Source of the DNA: Pezizomycotina sp. ARF18 | Taxonomy: Eukaryota; Ascomycota | NCBI GenBank assembly: GCA_002224055.1 | Contig: AZLU01000036.1 | Location: 1 to 64,000, forward strand | Direction of reading: 5' to 3' | Length of the DNA: 64,000 nt | Part shown: piece after piece, positions 13,690 to 24,783 of the stretch | How positions within the stretch are numbered: position 1 is the stretch's first letter | Layout of the letters: each line of letters starts with the position of its first letter | Translations under genes and position numbers: made by a program | Notes under the pieces: model-generated | What the model was told of the DNA's origin: nothing | Database searches by the model: none | What the model saw: the letters and a program-made list of their open reading frames with translations, nothing else

Positions 13690-14410
13690 AAGAAGTGATG
13701 GGGGGGGGAAGTATCATGTCGGTTACATACATTAGGTAGAAGGGTTCAAAGAATAGAAATATCAAGGCTGTTTTTTAAAAAAAATGAAATGAAAGTGGGT
13801 ACAGGGCACAAAAGAATTAGACGTTTCAAGTCAATCTGAACGACTAACGTCTTGCCGCCTCTTATCACGAGCTCTGGTTTTCCTTTATCCTATTCATTCA
13901 TTCTTTTGTAATATATACGTATATACACAAGGCGGCACGGTCAGTCTCGTAACCAGATTCTATTTTTTTTTTTTCCTTCTAAAACTGCAACTTGGGCACG
14001 GTAACCGTCGATAACCTCTTCTTAGTTTCAGAATTCGAATCTGAGGTATATTGAGAATTGCTAGAAGGTTAATGGTGTATGGGAAAGATAGATTTTTCTT
14101 TATATATACTTCCATATTTCTTTTTTCCCCTTTATTTTGTATTATGGAACGAGTTGGGCGGGAAGTGGTATCAGTATATGCCTTCAAGTATTCTGATATG
14201 TTCTTTATGTAAATTTTCCATTCGACCGGTTCTGAATAAACTTGAAGCTTTGTTATATCCTGCAAGCTCAAAGAGTTCTTTTCATTTTAGAAGTATTTAA
14301 ATAGATCGGCCATCTTTTTTTCTATCCAGATGATTAACTGCTACTTAGTGCTTTTCTTATTTCTCTCTCTCGACTATAACGGCTCGCAAACTCCTAGAAG
14401 TCTATATATC
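13690..14410 (+). repeat. Array 5' flank, copy 1 (pair with 21940-22601)
   Basis: About 700 bp align almost end to end with 21940-22601. Shared blocks include 'ttcaaagaat', 'cctcttat.acgagctct', 'tatttaaat.g' and the sequence leading into an ATGGCTACTAATAGCACTAA start. A shorter, more diverged relative lies near 16990-17070. The two long copies differ by many substitutions and small indels, so the duplication is not recent. It presumably carries the promoter of the family gene. Confidence 0.75.
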
Positions 14411-14741
14411 ATGGCTACTAATAGCACTAATAATAATAATACGTACCGCGCCTGGGATATAACCCCCACAAGCATCAATGTCGACATTGCCATACGTCAA
14501 TGTCTACTCCTATTACGCTCTGCAAGTAAGGGGGCTGGAATCCGTGGTTGTCTCTGCCGGTAAGTTTATCCTTTTCTCTCTCAACCATTTTTCCTCTAGC
14601 GTTGTTTGAAAGTAACTGACAAGGAAAAATACTATATAGGAACCGCTTCTGCTCTATGAACCGGAGCACTTTAGCGTATTTGCCTGCGATGACCACGATT
14701 TACTAGATACACCATCGTCACCAAAGGATGAAAACGCCAGT
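14411..14741 (+). CDS. Copy B: two-exon gene of the array family, function unknown
   Basis: The start at 14411 gives MATNSTNNNN, shared with copy E at 22602. Exon 1 is 14411-14559. The intron at 14560-14639 has a GTAAGT donor, an AACTGAC-type branch region and a TATAG acceptor. Exon 2 runs from 14640 and, in the frame conserved between copies, encodes LLLYEPEHFSVFACDDHDLL and a short acidic tail to a stop at 14741. The start frame and the conserved exon-2 frame do not agree across the intron, so this copy has shifted or an exon boundary is misjudged. The protein would be about 80-85 residues. I recognise no domain. The conserved EHFSVFACDDxDLL block across four or five copies argues for a once-real gene. 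Confidence 0.45.
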
Positions 14742-15059
14742 TAATCGAGAACGGATTGGGAAGATTGGGGATGCAAGGGGATCCGTTGAAGGAATGGGTT
14801 TAGAGTTCTATCGATAGAGGAAGTTCAAGTTGTCTAAAAGTTCGTGAAAAGGCGTATGGGGAGGTATCATCATGTAACACCGAGAGAAAAGAACATTTTG
14901 TCCTTGATAACTAAAAGTCATATTTACATTGAATCGCAAAAAGTGTTATAGGACGCTAAAAAAAAATATAAAATAAAAAACATGAAAACGATGAAAGAAA
15001 GATAAATGAAATGAAATAAAAGATAAAATTAGCCTAGTATCCCCTCCGACATGAAACGG

Positions 15060-15590
15060 GGTTTTTTTTTTTGTCACCAGGGTTCATGGAGCAAGCTCGA
15101 TAGCAGATCTTTATTTCTTCCGCAAAGTGCTACCGGCTGACGACGTTCCTTTCATGAATACCGCTAAGGTTGTCGCGCGCTTTAAATGCGGACCTGGTTG
15201 ATATCGCAAAGCATATATGTGAAAGGAAACCTTGGAGCTAAACTTAGAAACTCGTAGAGACTTTCGGCGGCGTCAGGACATGCTAAAAGACAGTCTTCGT
15301 GGGCGGCGACGACACCGCTAAATACTCCCGATGAAGGTGTCGATTAGAGACGAGGTTACGGGGGCCGTTAGTTGTTCTCTGATCAATCAACTTGTTTTTT
15401 CCTCTAATAATGGTTTAACCATTCGCACAGCCACACTTTACTGCTAGGACACAAATTGTCCTTTCTTTGTATTTTGCATTCCACTTTAGCTGTGTAAATG
15501 GGGTTTAAATTTGATACCAAGATCAAAGAAAGCTATGTCGGTTTCAAACGACTCGCCTAGCAGCGGGTTGCCGGCCGAGTTGATCCATTG
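15060..15590 (+). repeat. Array 3' flank, copy 2 (pair with 23390-23760)
   Basis: Shared blocks with 23390-23760 in the same order: 'gaaaggaaacct.gga'/'gaagggaagcctcga', 'ctcgtagagactttc.g', 'gaggtta.gggg', 'tcaatcaact', 'aatggggttt'. It also matches 12842-13300. This places a repeat unit of roughly 2-2.5 kb: 5' flank, two-exon gene, 3' flank. Confidence 0.65.
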
Positions 15591-15599
15591 CTGGTATAT

Positions 15600-16960
15600 C
15601 CAAGTCTGAACAAAAAAAAAAAAAAAACGTTTCAATGTTGCGTGAAATTATTTTAAACTAAATTTCAATGAATGTATAAAAAACTTTTTATGATTATTTC
15701 GATATTCTAAGTTATATAAAATGCTTTCTTAATTGACAAACACATATAAAAGCCTTATATAAGACTTTAAAAACGGTACAGATTGCTTTTAGGATGATTA
15801 TACATATCTTGTATTAGTTTTCACAAAAAAAAATAACTAACGATCATCTTAGAAAACAAGTTTTTCTTTGTAAAGGTATTTATATAACGTTTATATAAGG
15901 CTTCAGTTCGACTGGCAATTTTCTGTTAAGTTGGAAAGAAACAGTGAACAAAGCAGAAGGTTTAAAGATTGACCACTATCCCCGCTTCTGTCAATTCTCC
16001 GATTCTTATTCTTTATTGTGTATACTAATCAAGTGCTAATTTGCGATCACTATTAGGCAACTGTAATCGATATGATATTGAAATCCTTTACAAATGCAAT
16101 GCGATTTTTACAAGTCAATATCTAAAGGAATAGCCATCACCGCCTTCCTCTCGAACCTGCTGAGTCCCCCCTCTCTCAAAACGGCTGCTAATCAGCCTTG
16201 CCAGCATCGTCACTTCGACATAGTGCCACTAAGAAGCTCTTAGCTATATTTACTAAGCTGGCGAGCATCTAGTACCGTTTTCCCTTAATATTCAAATATC
16301 TATAAATATTAGCGCCGCAAAAACTATCGCAGCAGTGCTATTAAACAGGGAACTACCGCAATAGTACTACTAATTTCTAACATCGAACGGCACTGAGGGC
16401 ATTAAACTCGCATGGCATCAAATACCATCGACGGGTATTAAAGGCACGAACAGTATTAACGGTATCACGCAAATATCAGCGATATCAGATAAACATTTGA
16501 TATATTGACGGCAGTAGCAACAGTAACAAACGCTCGAGCGGCATCAAATGCTATCAAACATTATTGACAAAGCGGCGACATTGCTCTCATCAGAGGAGGA
16601 GAAGGGCATGGGTAGCCATTTTTAGATGGGGAAGAAGAGAGGAAGAAAAGGGGGGGGGGGGGCGCGACTGTAGCAGTACCTTATCTTAATTACCATCTAA
16701 CTATCTAGGAGAAGTATCCTATTCATTATATTATCTATATGGGTATGTAAAAAACAGGCCTCTCTCCATCGCTACACCACCATTTATACCAGTTACAGAA
16801 ACCTCCAGATCTCTTTCCCATTTCGTGTTCCCTCACCTTTTCGGGAATAACCGACAACAACAAATGGGGTGGTTCGAGTCATGGAAACAAGACAAGTTAC
16901 AATTTTCCAGAGTAACAACATCTTTCAAACCCTTCTCGCTCGCTTTTGGAGTCGAATTTC
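15600..16960. other. AT-rich spacer with a short-period degenerate repeat
   Basis: No gene seen. Between about 16290 and 16590 the sequence is a degenerate repeat built on GGCATYAAA/GTATTAA-like words. A poly-G run of about 12-14 sits near 16650-16663. Confidence 0.5.
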
Positions 16961-16989
16961 AGGTGCTATCGAGACGTCTAAGCGGTAAA

Positions 16990-17706
16990 CTGAAAGTAGA
17001 ATAACATGGGAAAGGTGGATATTCCTTTGTATCTCATATTTCCTACTCACATACATCACGGAATGAGGGAAGTCGCTTTCGTGATATCGAGCTTACGAGA
17101 TTTGATGGTCTCCGGTTGGGCCTGCATGTTTTATATCATCAAGTCCTGGCGCGGTCCAGATACTATAAGTTCAAAATCTGAAGTATTTTTATTCTGTTAT
17201 TATTATTTTTTTTTTTAGTAGTATTGAAATAACCTTTTTTTGCGCCTCAGTCGGAGGAACAGCTACTTCCTTCTTTTCCTTTCCATAATAATCATACTCT
17301 AGAATCTATACTTTATAACTATTAGTCCTAGGAATACCCCGAACATACATCAATGTCTACTCCTACCGCGGATAATGCCGCAACTGCCCAACCGAATGAT
17401 CAAGCTCTCCAGCGGCGAACATTTACGCCCTTCCCACGGACCCGGTGGCCGCCAGCAGGCGTTAATGGACGTTGCGTACGGTAGGGAAGAGGGGGGAAAT
17501 GGGGATGGCATCCGCGATTGTCCCTGCCAGTAAGTTACCTCTCTTAACTTTTTTTTTTTAACGTTTGTTTGAAAGTAACTCATAGAAAAAATACTATATA
17601 GGAACCGCTTCTGCTCTATGGACCGGAGCACTTTAGCGTATTTGCCCGCGATGACCACGGTTTATTAGATACACCATGGTTATCAAAGGGTGAAAACGCC
17701 AGTTAA
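16990..17706 (+). pseudogene. Copy C: two-exon gene of the array family
   Basis: A diverged piece of the 5' flank (ATGGGAAAGGTGGATATTCC-like) precedes a first exon containing DNAATAQPNDQALQRRTFTP, nearly identical to copy E. It is followed by QQALMDVAYGREEGG. The intron at about 17530-17601 (GTAAGT...TATAG) and the second exon match copy B closely, including ACTTTAGCGTATTTGCC and the ending near 17706. Reading frames are broken in several places. Compared with copy B, exon 1 here is longer and carries the QQALMDVAYGREE segment. Function unknown. Confidence 0.5.
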
Positions 17707-17709
17707 TCG

Positions 17710-18640
17710 AGGACGGATTGGGAAGATCTTTTTAACTTTTTTCTACTCTGTATTCATAGAATGGCTTGTATTATAAAGAAACAAATATAAACCGCCAGAA
17801 AAAGTACTCCTCACGTTACAGCGTGATAAAAGTACATGTAGCGAGTATCTTGGTATTATCCATAGCTAAATAATTCCTTAAAATTTCATTCAAAAGAACG
17901 TCCTCTCGTGTGTTAATATTCCTTTTCTCTAAAATGATTTCCATGGTTACCGCCCACCACCATATCGATTCTCATAGTAGGACGTCTTCGGTCTCGATAT
18001 ATCTGGGGCCATTGCGGAGTTGAAGAGAAATTTTAACATGTCGATTAAGCTATTGTTGGAACGGCATCATTATTAATATATTGTGTAGATAACCTCACTA
18101 ACCAGCGCTTGCCCATACCACTGTTCCAACAACTATGCTCTCGTTTAAATCTTTCCATTTTGAGGGCCTCAGAGCGCTGGACTTTTGTTCTTTTTCTTTT
18201 TCCTACTTCGTAGAATCAAGCGGAAAGAAAGGAGAGTATCATCTTTATCTGTTTTTGTCTCCCCCTCTTTTTTTATTCGAGTTCGAGACAGACCACAATG
18301 TTCACCTCAGTATAGCCCGATATTTAAACACTACCTACGTGCCTTCGGGTATTCAAACATCACAGAATTCCACGGCATTAAGAAAGGGATTACGCTTCAT
18401 TTTCTTTTTCATGATGCAACTCCAGTTGGTCAATCTGATCTTAATTGTGCTTTAGACTGCGACTAAGGTCGGGCCATTGCATATCAAGTGCATATCAAGA
18501 AATTACAAAAAAAACAAAAACTTTGGATTAAAGATTTCTTAACTCCATTTTTATACTTGATGACTACATACCCCATAGCTACTTTCCTATTCTCTGAAAT
18601 TCCTTAAGACTTTTAAATAGAATAATAACATTAATAATTG
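17710..18640. other. No supported gene
   Basis: Open frames at 18135-18466 are Phe/Ser-rich and overlap pyrimidine-rich sequence. I see no conserved motif and no second copy elsewhere in the window. Confidence 0.4.
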
Positions 18641-18714
18641 TAGGCTCAAGCTTTCTAAATCATATATGTGAGCGAAAGGATTTTATTAAGCATAAAGATT
18701 AAAATACACAAGTT

Positions 18715-19013
18715 ATAGGCATTTCTGTCTTGAAATACATATGAATATAGCTAGCCATAACTACAATAATGCTAATAGCAGGAAGGATAATGAGTTTCTT
18801 TTTATTAAGAGCTTAAAACCTAAGGTATTGGCCAGATGCAGTGGCATCGCGGGTATTTGCATGGCGGTTGTCAAGGAGAACAAGTTTTACACGACAACAT
18901 CAATAGATAACCAACATGGAGTATAAAACCTATTTGCGTGCAAGTACTCAAAAGCTTGGTTCTCCTTGATGGTTATTAATATGCAAATACCCGCGATATC
19001 GTCGCATCTGGCT
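18715..19013. mobile_element. Inverted-repeat element within a duplicated segment
   Basis: Arms at 18831-18884 and 18954-19013 are imperfect inverted repeats of about 55-60 bp, sharing GCCAGATGC, ATCGCGGGTATTTGCAT and TCAAGGAGAAC. They are separated by about 70 bp. The left flank (18715-18830) is a diverged duplicate of 23945-24100, where a decayed left arm (TAGCTAGATACAGCGATCTC) can also be seen. It could be a small non-autonomous DNA element (MITE-like) or a hairpin repeat. No target-site duplication was identified. Confidence 0.5.
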
Positions 19014-19233
19014 CAAAACTCTTAAGTCTGAGCACTCAGCAAAGAACTCCGTTGTTTTAGCACCATTGGCGGCGTACGCAATCGTACTTAGCAGACTTTT
19101 TATTCTCGTATTTAAGGGTAGACGTGCCTCTCAATTATGTCTATATTTCTTTACGCTCCATATAATCCATTTCCCTCAATATACGATCTGCCAAGTTTGA
19201 AACTGCAAAACCTTACATAGCTTACGAGAAAAA

Positions 19234-19948
19234 ATGGATGACATAGAGGAGAACCTAAGGGACGAGTTTTTTGAGAAGACATTGCGAAAGCTATGACAGA
19301 TGTTTGGGAGAAGTATCACTATGGAACCACTACGCCGCTGCAGCTACTTCACCGCTCTGGTTTGGAGCCAGCCAACATCGCCAAGCTCATAGTCGAAGGC
19401 AAAGTCGAATCCGGGATTAAAAACGTTACGGGCGCGTTTGGAATTGAAACCCTGGTAAACGACGACCGTTTTAGCATCACAGACTGCACCGGCTACGCCT
19501 ATGTCTTAAAAAAGACTCTTGAAAACTATGGGCGGCTATCGGTGTCGAAATAGATTTCACTGCTACCCCACTCATACCGCCCTCATTGCCACTTGCGGAG
19601 GCCAACAGCATCTCATCGAATGTTGCTTTTACGACAAGCCATTGCTTTTAGAGGTCCACAAATTCTACGTATCGCCAGCATGCACCGAGGAAGGAAATCT
19701 CTACTACCTGGGTAGTGTAGATAAGTTTTACGTTACAAGGTATAAAATATTATCTATCTCGATGGTGCTATAAAAGTTAATGGCAATCGTCACGGCAGTG
19801 CCTTGTATAAAACTAATGCCGTGCACTGTGTTTCAAATTTGTAGCGTAGGAAGGATGACGAGCCTCAGAAAATGCTCAGTACACCTCAGGTTCCTTACAA
19901 CCATCTTTCGCTCTCGGCGGTCAGGCTTCATACGTCCTCCTTCTTAAG
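19234..19948 (+). CDS. Orphan gene, function not recognised
   Basis: The suggested start at 19234 gives MDDIEENLRDEFFEKTLRKL. The next coherent stretch, from 19293, includes LLHRSGLEPANIAKLIVEGK and NDDRFSITDCTGYAYVLKKT. It continues in another frame with HTALIATCGGQQHLIECCFY and DKPLLLEVHKFYVSPACTEE. A likely intron runs from about 19741 (GTATAA) to about 19843 (TTTGTAG), followed by a short exon (KDDEPQKMLSTPQVPYNHL) ending near 19948. Composition is protein-like and free of low complexity, with about 190-200 residues in all. Two frame changes are needed, like those in the other genes here. No family recognised. It lies between copies C and D of the repeat array. Confidence 0.5.
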
Positions 19949-20154
19949 TGAGTCTATACATGTTCCTCAGTTAATTTAGTATATCTAGTTTTTTTTTTCT
20001 TCTTTTCTTTTCTTCTTTTTTTTTTTAAAAACAAAAATAAGAGAAAAGCAAGGAAAACGAAGGGGACGGGTTTAACCCCACAAAATTTTAGATTCGTCGG
20101 AGAGTGGAAATAGTGATAGTAGTCGCGTACAACGTTAATTCTGAAATCTAGCTT

Positions 20155-20403
20155 TCCGCATTAGGGACACTTATCCTACAATAGAGGCTAAGATCCGTCT
20201 TATTATTGAGACCGCTGTGCTCAAGTTGACGTACAGAGGAGGTAAAGAGAAGAAATTTAAGCTTAAGAACGCAGGTGAGAGACAGAAGCTGGAAAGAAAC
20301 ATAAAAGAACTCCAGCTGGACCACTCCCAAGACCTCAAGGATATTTGGGAAATTTTCTTTGAAGTAGGGAAGCTTTTGGAGGATCAAGGAAGAGATACTT
20401 AAC
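20155..20403 (+). CDS. Charged helical protein fragment
   Basis: The frame is open from upstream of the first ATG-like codon: DTYPTIEAKIRLIIETAVLK leads into a Lys/Glu-rich, probably helical segment (KNAGERQKLERNIKELQLDH; KDIWEIFFEVGKLLEDQ) and a stop at 20403. It looks like the 3' end of a gene or a last exon. No 5' part was found. It may belong to the orphan gene upstream, but 200 bp of pyrimidine-rich sequence separates them. Confidence 0.35.
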
Positions 20404-20759
20404 ATGAAAGGTAAAATGAAAGGACAGGGCGGGGATTCTCTCCATCATCATCACCATTGCCTTCATTACTATCATGACTATCGCGATCTCTCTCCTTTCC
20501 CTTTGTTGCATCATTTTCCCCCGTTGCGCTCGCGCTACGTACTATAAAATTTTCTATTCCCTTTACGAGTACAGAAGCCTTCAACGCAAATATTCCAGCT
20601 TTAGCATATATTATGGGGGAGTATTCCCTCTAAGGCTTTTAAGATACCCTAGAAGAGAAAACCCAGCTTAATATTATTGGTTATTCCGCTAAAGCAGCAT
20701 TATAAATAGCGATGGTTATTGGTATTATTAACGTCTAGATAGAGGGGAATTGCAGCTCC

Positions 20760-20880
20760 TTATATACACAACAATTTCATAATATTTATTAGGCCTCTTT
20801 CTAAAGAAATTATATATACTCTCTCTAAGGTTGTAGGATCCTGAACTTAAGCATATAAAGCGAAAGCTCACGAGAATAAA
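20760..20880. repeat. Short duplicated segment (pair with 24240-24345)
   Basis: ATATATACTCTCT, GAACTTAAGCATATAAAGC (here) against GAACTCGAGCATATAAAGC (copy), and CTCACGAGAATAAAA against CTCGCGAGAATGAAA are shared in order. This extends the large duplication linking 13.5-21 kb with 21.9-24.4 kb. Confidence 0.6.
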
Positions 20881-21103
20881 AAGGAGCTTTTCTATTAGCT
20901 TTATAAGAGTTGGCATCGTCGCATAGCAATGGTTTGATGTACTTTCTAAGACCCTCGAAGTTAGACCGCGTTTAAAACTCTAACGTAAACAAAAATAATA
21001 ATCATTTAATAAGTAAAATATCTGAATTTCAATATTGCAATCCTTTTTGAAACAGGCAGCAAACGTCCAAATATTTTTATTTTGAATTTACTACTCCTCA
21101 TCG

Positions 21104-21830
21104 ATGAACGAGAAACTACTTAGCTTCTCCACTCAAGTCTTTTACAAGTATCATCACAAACAAAACCCTTATCATAACGCCCGTCATGACTGGCGGTCGG
21201 TCCATCAGCAACTCTACTCCCTCCTAATACTCCGACGAGAGCCGCGAACGCCAACGCCAACGCCCTCTACTCATCCAAGCGCCGCCATCTACCTTCCACC
21301 TGACACCAGCCTAGCACCGCCGCCGACGCAAACCTCATAGAGCCCCCCCCCCCCCCCCAAGAAAAGATAAGGACTAAACCGAGCATCGGCAAATAAGCTA
21401 CGCCGTTACCTCGCCTTATTCTTCGATCTGACTTTTAGGTCTGCCCCGCTATAACTCTCTATCTACTACCACCGCATCCCGCCGCCGATATTTAAGCCGA
21501 AGTCGTTTATACCGTTGCAGGCTAATTCCGAAGCCCGCCAATAAGCCTTAAAAGACATTATAGACGGAAGGAAGAGGGGAGAAATGGGATAACATCTGCG
21601 GTTGCCCTCGCCGGTACAAACTTACTTTTTTTTTTTAAACCATTGTTTTGGTATGAGAGAGTATAGTGACTGATATCATATTTATTTAAAACTGCTACCG
21701 CTATACCGAAGGGAAGACTTTTTAATGCGTTTGCTTATGATGATGCTTATGATGATGATAATTTGTTAGATATACTATCGTTTTGGGGGACGAAAGTGAC
21801 GGTTAATATAGAGGATCTTGTGTTCTTTTC
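21104..21830 (+). pseudogene. Copy D: diverged array gene copy with proline-rich first part
   Basis: A Pro-rich stretch (about 21220-21340) runs into a poly-C tract at about 21344-21358. A decayed exon resembling QQALMDVAYGREEG follows at about 21530-21615, then an intron-like segment with poly-T, then an exon-2 relative with an expanded Asp codon run (AYDDAYDDDNLLDI) near 21740-21790. Many interruptions; clearly decayed. A possible separate short frame at 21104 (MNEKLLSFSTQVFYKYHH) may or may not belong to it. Confidence 0.4.
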
Positions 21831-21939
21831 TATTTTCCCGATGAAGATGGTTTGGGAGAAGTTACCACTACGTTACAACAACACCGCTGCAGCCTTTTGC
21901 GCTACTTAGATATGAAGCCCCGTCCGATATTGCACAATG

Positions 21940-22601
21940 AAAGGAAGTTATGGGGAGAATGTATCATGTAATAGGCAGTACGTTCAAAGAATCTAAATGT
22001 CAGGCTTCTTTGAAAAATGAAAGGGGGGAATAGTGTACAAAGAATTGGACATTTTAGGTCAATTTGAACTGCCAAAGTCTTACCACCTCTTATTACGAGC
22101 TCTAATTTCTTTTATCTAATCCCATTCATTATTTGTATACATACTCAAGTGCTAAGTGGCTCCTCTCAGCATGGCTATTACGAGCTTTTTTTTTTTTTTT
22201 TTTTTTTTTTTCAAAGTAACTGTACCTGTCGACACCTCTTTTCTCACTTCTGGAATTTGAGGGATACTGAGACGCTAGGAAACTGAAATGGAGAGGATTT
22301 AAAAAGGACGCGTTTTATTATATCTCGGTATTTCCCTTTATTACTTGTACTATGGAAGGAGTGGGGGGAAGTGGTATCAAATATAAGCATATCATGTTTT
22401 TATGTAATTCACACTGACAGGTCTGAAAAAAACTTGAAGCCTTTCGTCCTATAAACCCAAAGATTTCTTTATTTAAGAAGAAGTATTTAAATGGGATCCT
22501 CTTTTTTTTCTATCAGTTAATTACTTAAGTAACTACTGCATCCCTCTTTTCTTCTATTTTTCCCTCCGGACAACATCTCATAAACTCTAGGAATTTGTTA
22601 T
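21940..22601 (+). repeat. Array 5' flank, copy 2 (pair with 13690-14410)
   Basis: It aligns in order with 13690-14410 up to the shared ATGGCTACTAATAGCACTAA start. A poly-T run of about 28 near 22185-22212 is an expansion specific to this copy. Confidence 0.75.
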
Positions 22602-23262
22602 CATGGCTACTAATAGCACTAAGAATATTATTATAATAACGCCTCTCCGCGACTACCGCGACTGCCTTCCTTTTCCTTTCCATAATAATAATACTCTAGG
22701 ATCTATTATCATAAAACTAAATAGTCCTAGAAATACCCCGAACATGCATTAATGTCTACTTCTACGTGGATAATGCCACAACTGCTCAACCGAATGATCA
22801 AGCTCTTCAGCGGCGAACATTTACGCCTATTTTTACGGACCCGGTGGCCCTCTAGCAGGCGTTAATGGACGTTGCGTACGGCAGGGAAGAGGGGAAAAAG
22901 TGGAGATGGTATCCGCGATTATCCGTACGGTAAGTTATTTTCTCTAACCTTTTTTTTTTTTTAAAAAAAACCCCTTTTGTTTAAAAGTAACTGACACACA
23001 AGTACAACACAGTAATCGCTTCTGCTCTATCAAGAAGAACACTTTAGCATATTTGCGTGCGACAACGATGATTTATTAAATATCTCGCCCTTTGGACGAT
23101 TGAGGAGACCGCTTTTGCTCCATCGAGGAGAACACTTTAGCGTATTCGCTTGCGATGACGACGACTTGTTAAATATCACGTCTTTGGACGATGAGGATGA
23201 AAAGCGGTTAGTTAAAGGTAGAATATTTTTTCCATCGAGGAAATTGTTTAAAAGTTCGTGAA
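22602..23262 (+). pseudogene. Copy E: array gene copy with an internally duplicated second exon
   Basis: It begins with MATNSTKN as in copy B. Sequence near 22740-22900 matches copy C (DNATTAQPNDQALQRRTFTP, then QQALMDVAYGREEG). A GTAAGT donor lies near 22931. The second exon carries two tandem copies of the conserved block, YQEEHFSIFACDNDDLLNI (about 23025-23085) and HRGEHFSVFACDDDDLLNI (about 23118-23180), followed by SLDDEDEKRLVKG. The duplication of the block suggests it is a structural unit of about 28 residues. The upstream part is broken, so the copy is probably not expressed as one protein. Confidence 0.5.
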
Positions 23263-23389
23263 TCATATGAAGCTAAAAATAAATAGAAAATAATTTAAAA
23301 AAATACTTAAAATAACATAAAATAAAAAAAAAACATGAAGGAAAAATGAAATGAAATGAAAATGAAGTGAAATAAATGAAACATAAAAA

Positions 23390-24115
23390 GTATCTTTGTC
23401 GAAGCACTCATATGAAGGGAAGCCTCGAAGATAGACTTGAAAACCTCATAGAGACTTTCAGTAGGCACTAAGACCATGGCAAAGGACAGCCATGGTAGCG
23501 TGCGCGTTGATCAAAGAGGAGGTTAAGGGTTATCAGTTGTTCCTTGAAGAATCAACCTACTTTTTCTTCTTTTCCTTCCCTTTTTCTGTTAGGGAGAATC
23601 ACTTTGGTGTTTAATAAGTTTGAAGGCCGTGTATTTTCTCCTTCTTTTGCGGATTCTTTGCATTGTACTTTTTATCAAGTGCAAATGGTTTTAATATTTG
23701 GTATCAGCGATGAAGCATTCGGGTTTCAATTGAAAGAAATAGTGAAAGAATGGAACGTTTAAAAAGCATTATAATCGTTTATATATATATATTAGACTTC
23801 CTTTTTATTGCGTAAAGTTCGCAAGCAATGAGTATTCGAATAACTGTTCTTCATTTGTAACTGCCATTTTCAAGCATTTGCAAAATATAAAGTCAAACGG
23901 CGGGGAACGAAGATTTACGTTGAGCAGAAACACTAAATCAAAGATATGCCAGGTAATAGGCACGTCTGTCTTTTAAATATAGTAGATACTAGCTAGGACG
24001 GCTACATATTACACTAGTGGTGTTAATAGCAAGGAAGGAATGGCGGAAGTTCTTCGTTGAGAGCTCAAACTTAGGAGAGTTTTTTTTTTTTTAGCTAGAT
24101 ACAGCGATCTCATTA
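23390..24115 (+). repeat. Array 3' flank and distal duplicated segment
   Basis: 23390-23760 pairs with 15180-15590. Further on, 23945-24115 pairs with 18715-18860 (blocks 'ggca..tctgtctt', 'gctaatagca.gaagga', 'gagct.aaac'). Taken together, the pairs show that most of 21.6-24.4 kb is an old duplicate of dispersed parts of 13.5-20.9 kb. Confidence 0.6.
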
Positions 24116-24783
24116 GTTAAGTATTTTTTATATAGCGTTTGTGAAGGAGTACTAAGCTTCCATAATTGTGATTGTATGCGCCAACAGGAGCAAACTGACG
24201 GGTCGGAGTCATAAACTTTTTCAAAAGCAACGTTATCTGCCGAGTACTTTTATATATACTCTCTGTTGGAGTTGTGTATATTGAACTCGAGCATATAAAG
24301 CAAAAATTTAAAGCTCGCGAGAATGAAAGCAGCTTCCGGTGGGTTTTCGTGGTTACACACTTTATATTGTAAATAAGTGAAGAGCCGTCCGGTAGCCGTC
24401 CTGCTCCGGCATTTCACGTAGCTACCGTACAATTTAGCAGATATGCACCAGTGCTTGATTCGATTCGGGGAGCACGGTGATGCTAGGCTAGTGTCTATCA
24501 ATCAGATATTTCTCAAAGTAGATGAAAAAGCAAGCCAAAAAAACTTTTGCTTAGAACCCGGGTGCTTACTCGATATGTAGATGTTCACTTTGTGGGTAGG
24601 TTCTTATCCGCTAAATTATACGGTGTGTAGGTAGCCTTTTTCCTCCAGCAGGGAGGTTATAAAAATTGGTAAATCTAATTCGCTTAATGCTGCCTCCCTA
24701 GCCCTGGATATTATTTGTTGACCCCTTAAAGTAAATAATAAAATAACGTGGAACCAGCCGCTCCCATGAGCATTCCATATGGT
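24116..24783. other. No supported gene
   Basis: AT-rich spacer. 24240-24345 is the second copy of the short segment at 20760-20880. Nothing else recognised. Confidence 0.5.

Noticed and set aside
20835-20865. GAACTTAAGCATAT stretch resembling the 5' end of large-subunit rRNA
   Set aside because: Only 14 nt match exactly; flanks do not follow rRNA, and the duplicate at 24275 diverges in the same words without rRNA-like change.
13690-24345. Array read as an LTR retrotransposon or other virus-like element
   Set aside because: The repeated flanks are internal to gene-like units, and no reverse transcriptase, integrase, capsid or primer-binding feature was seen.
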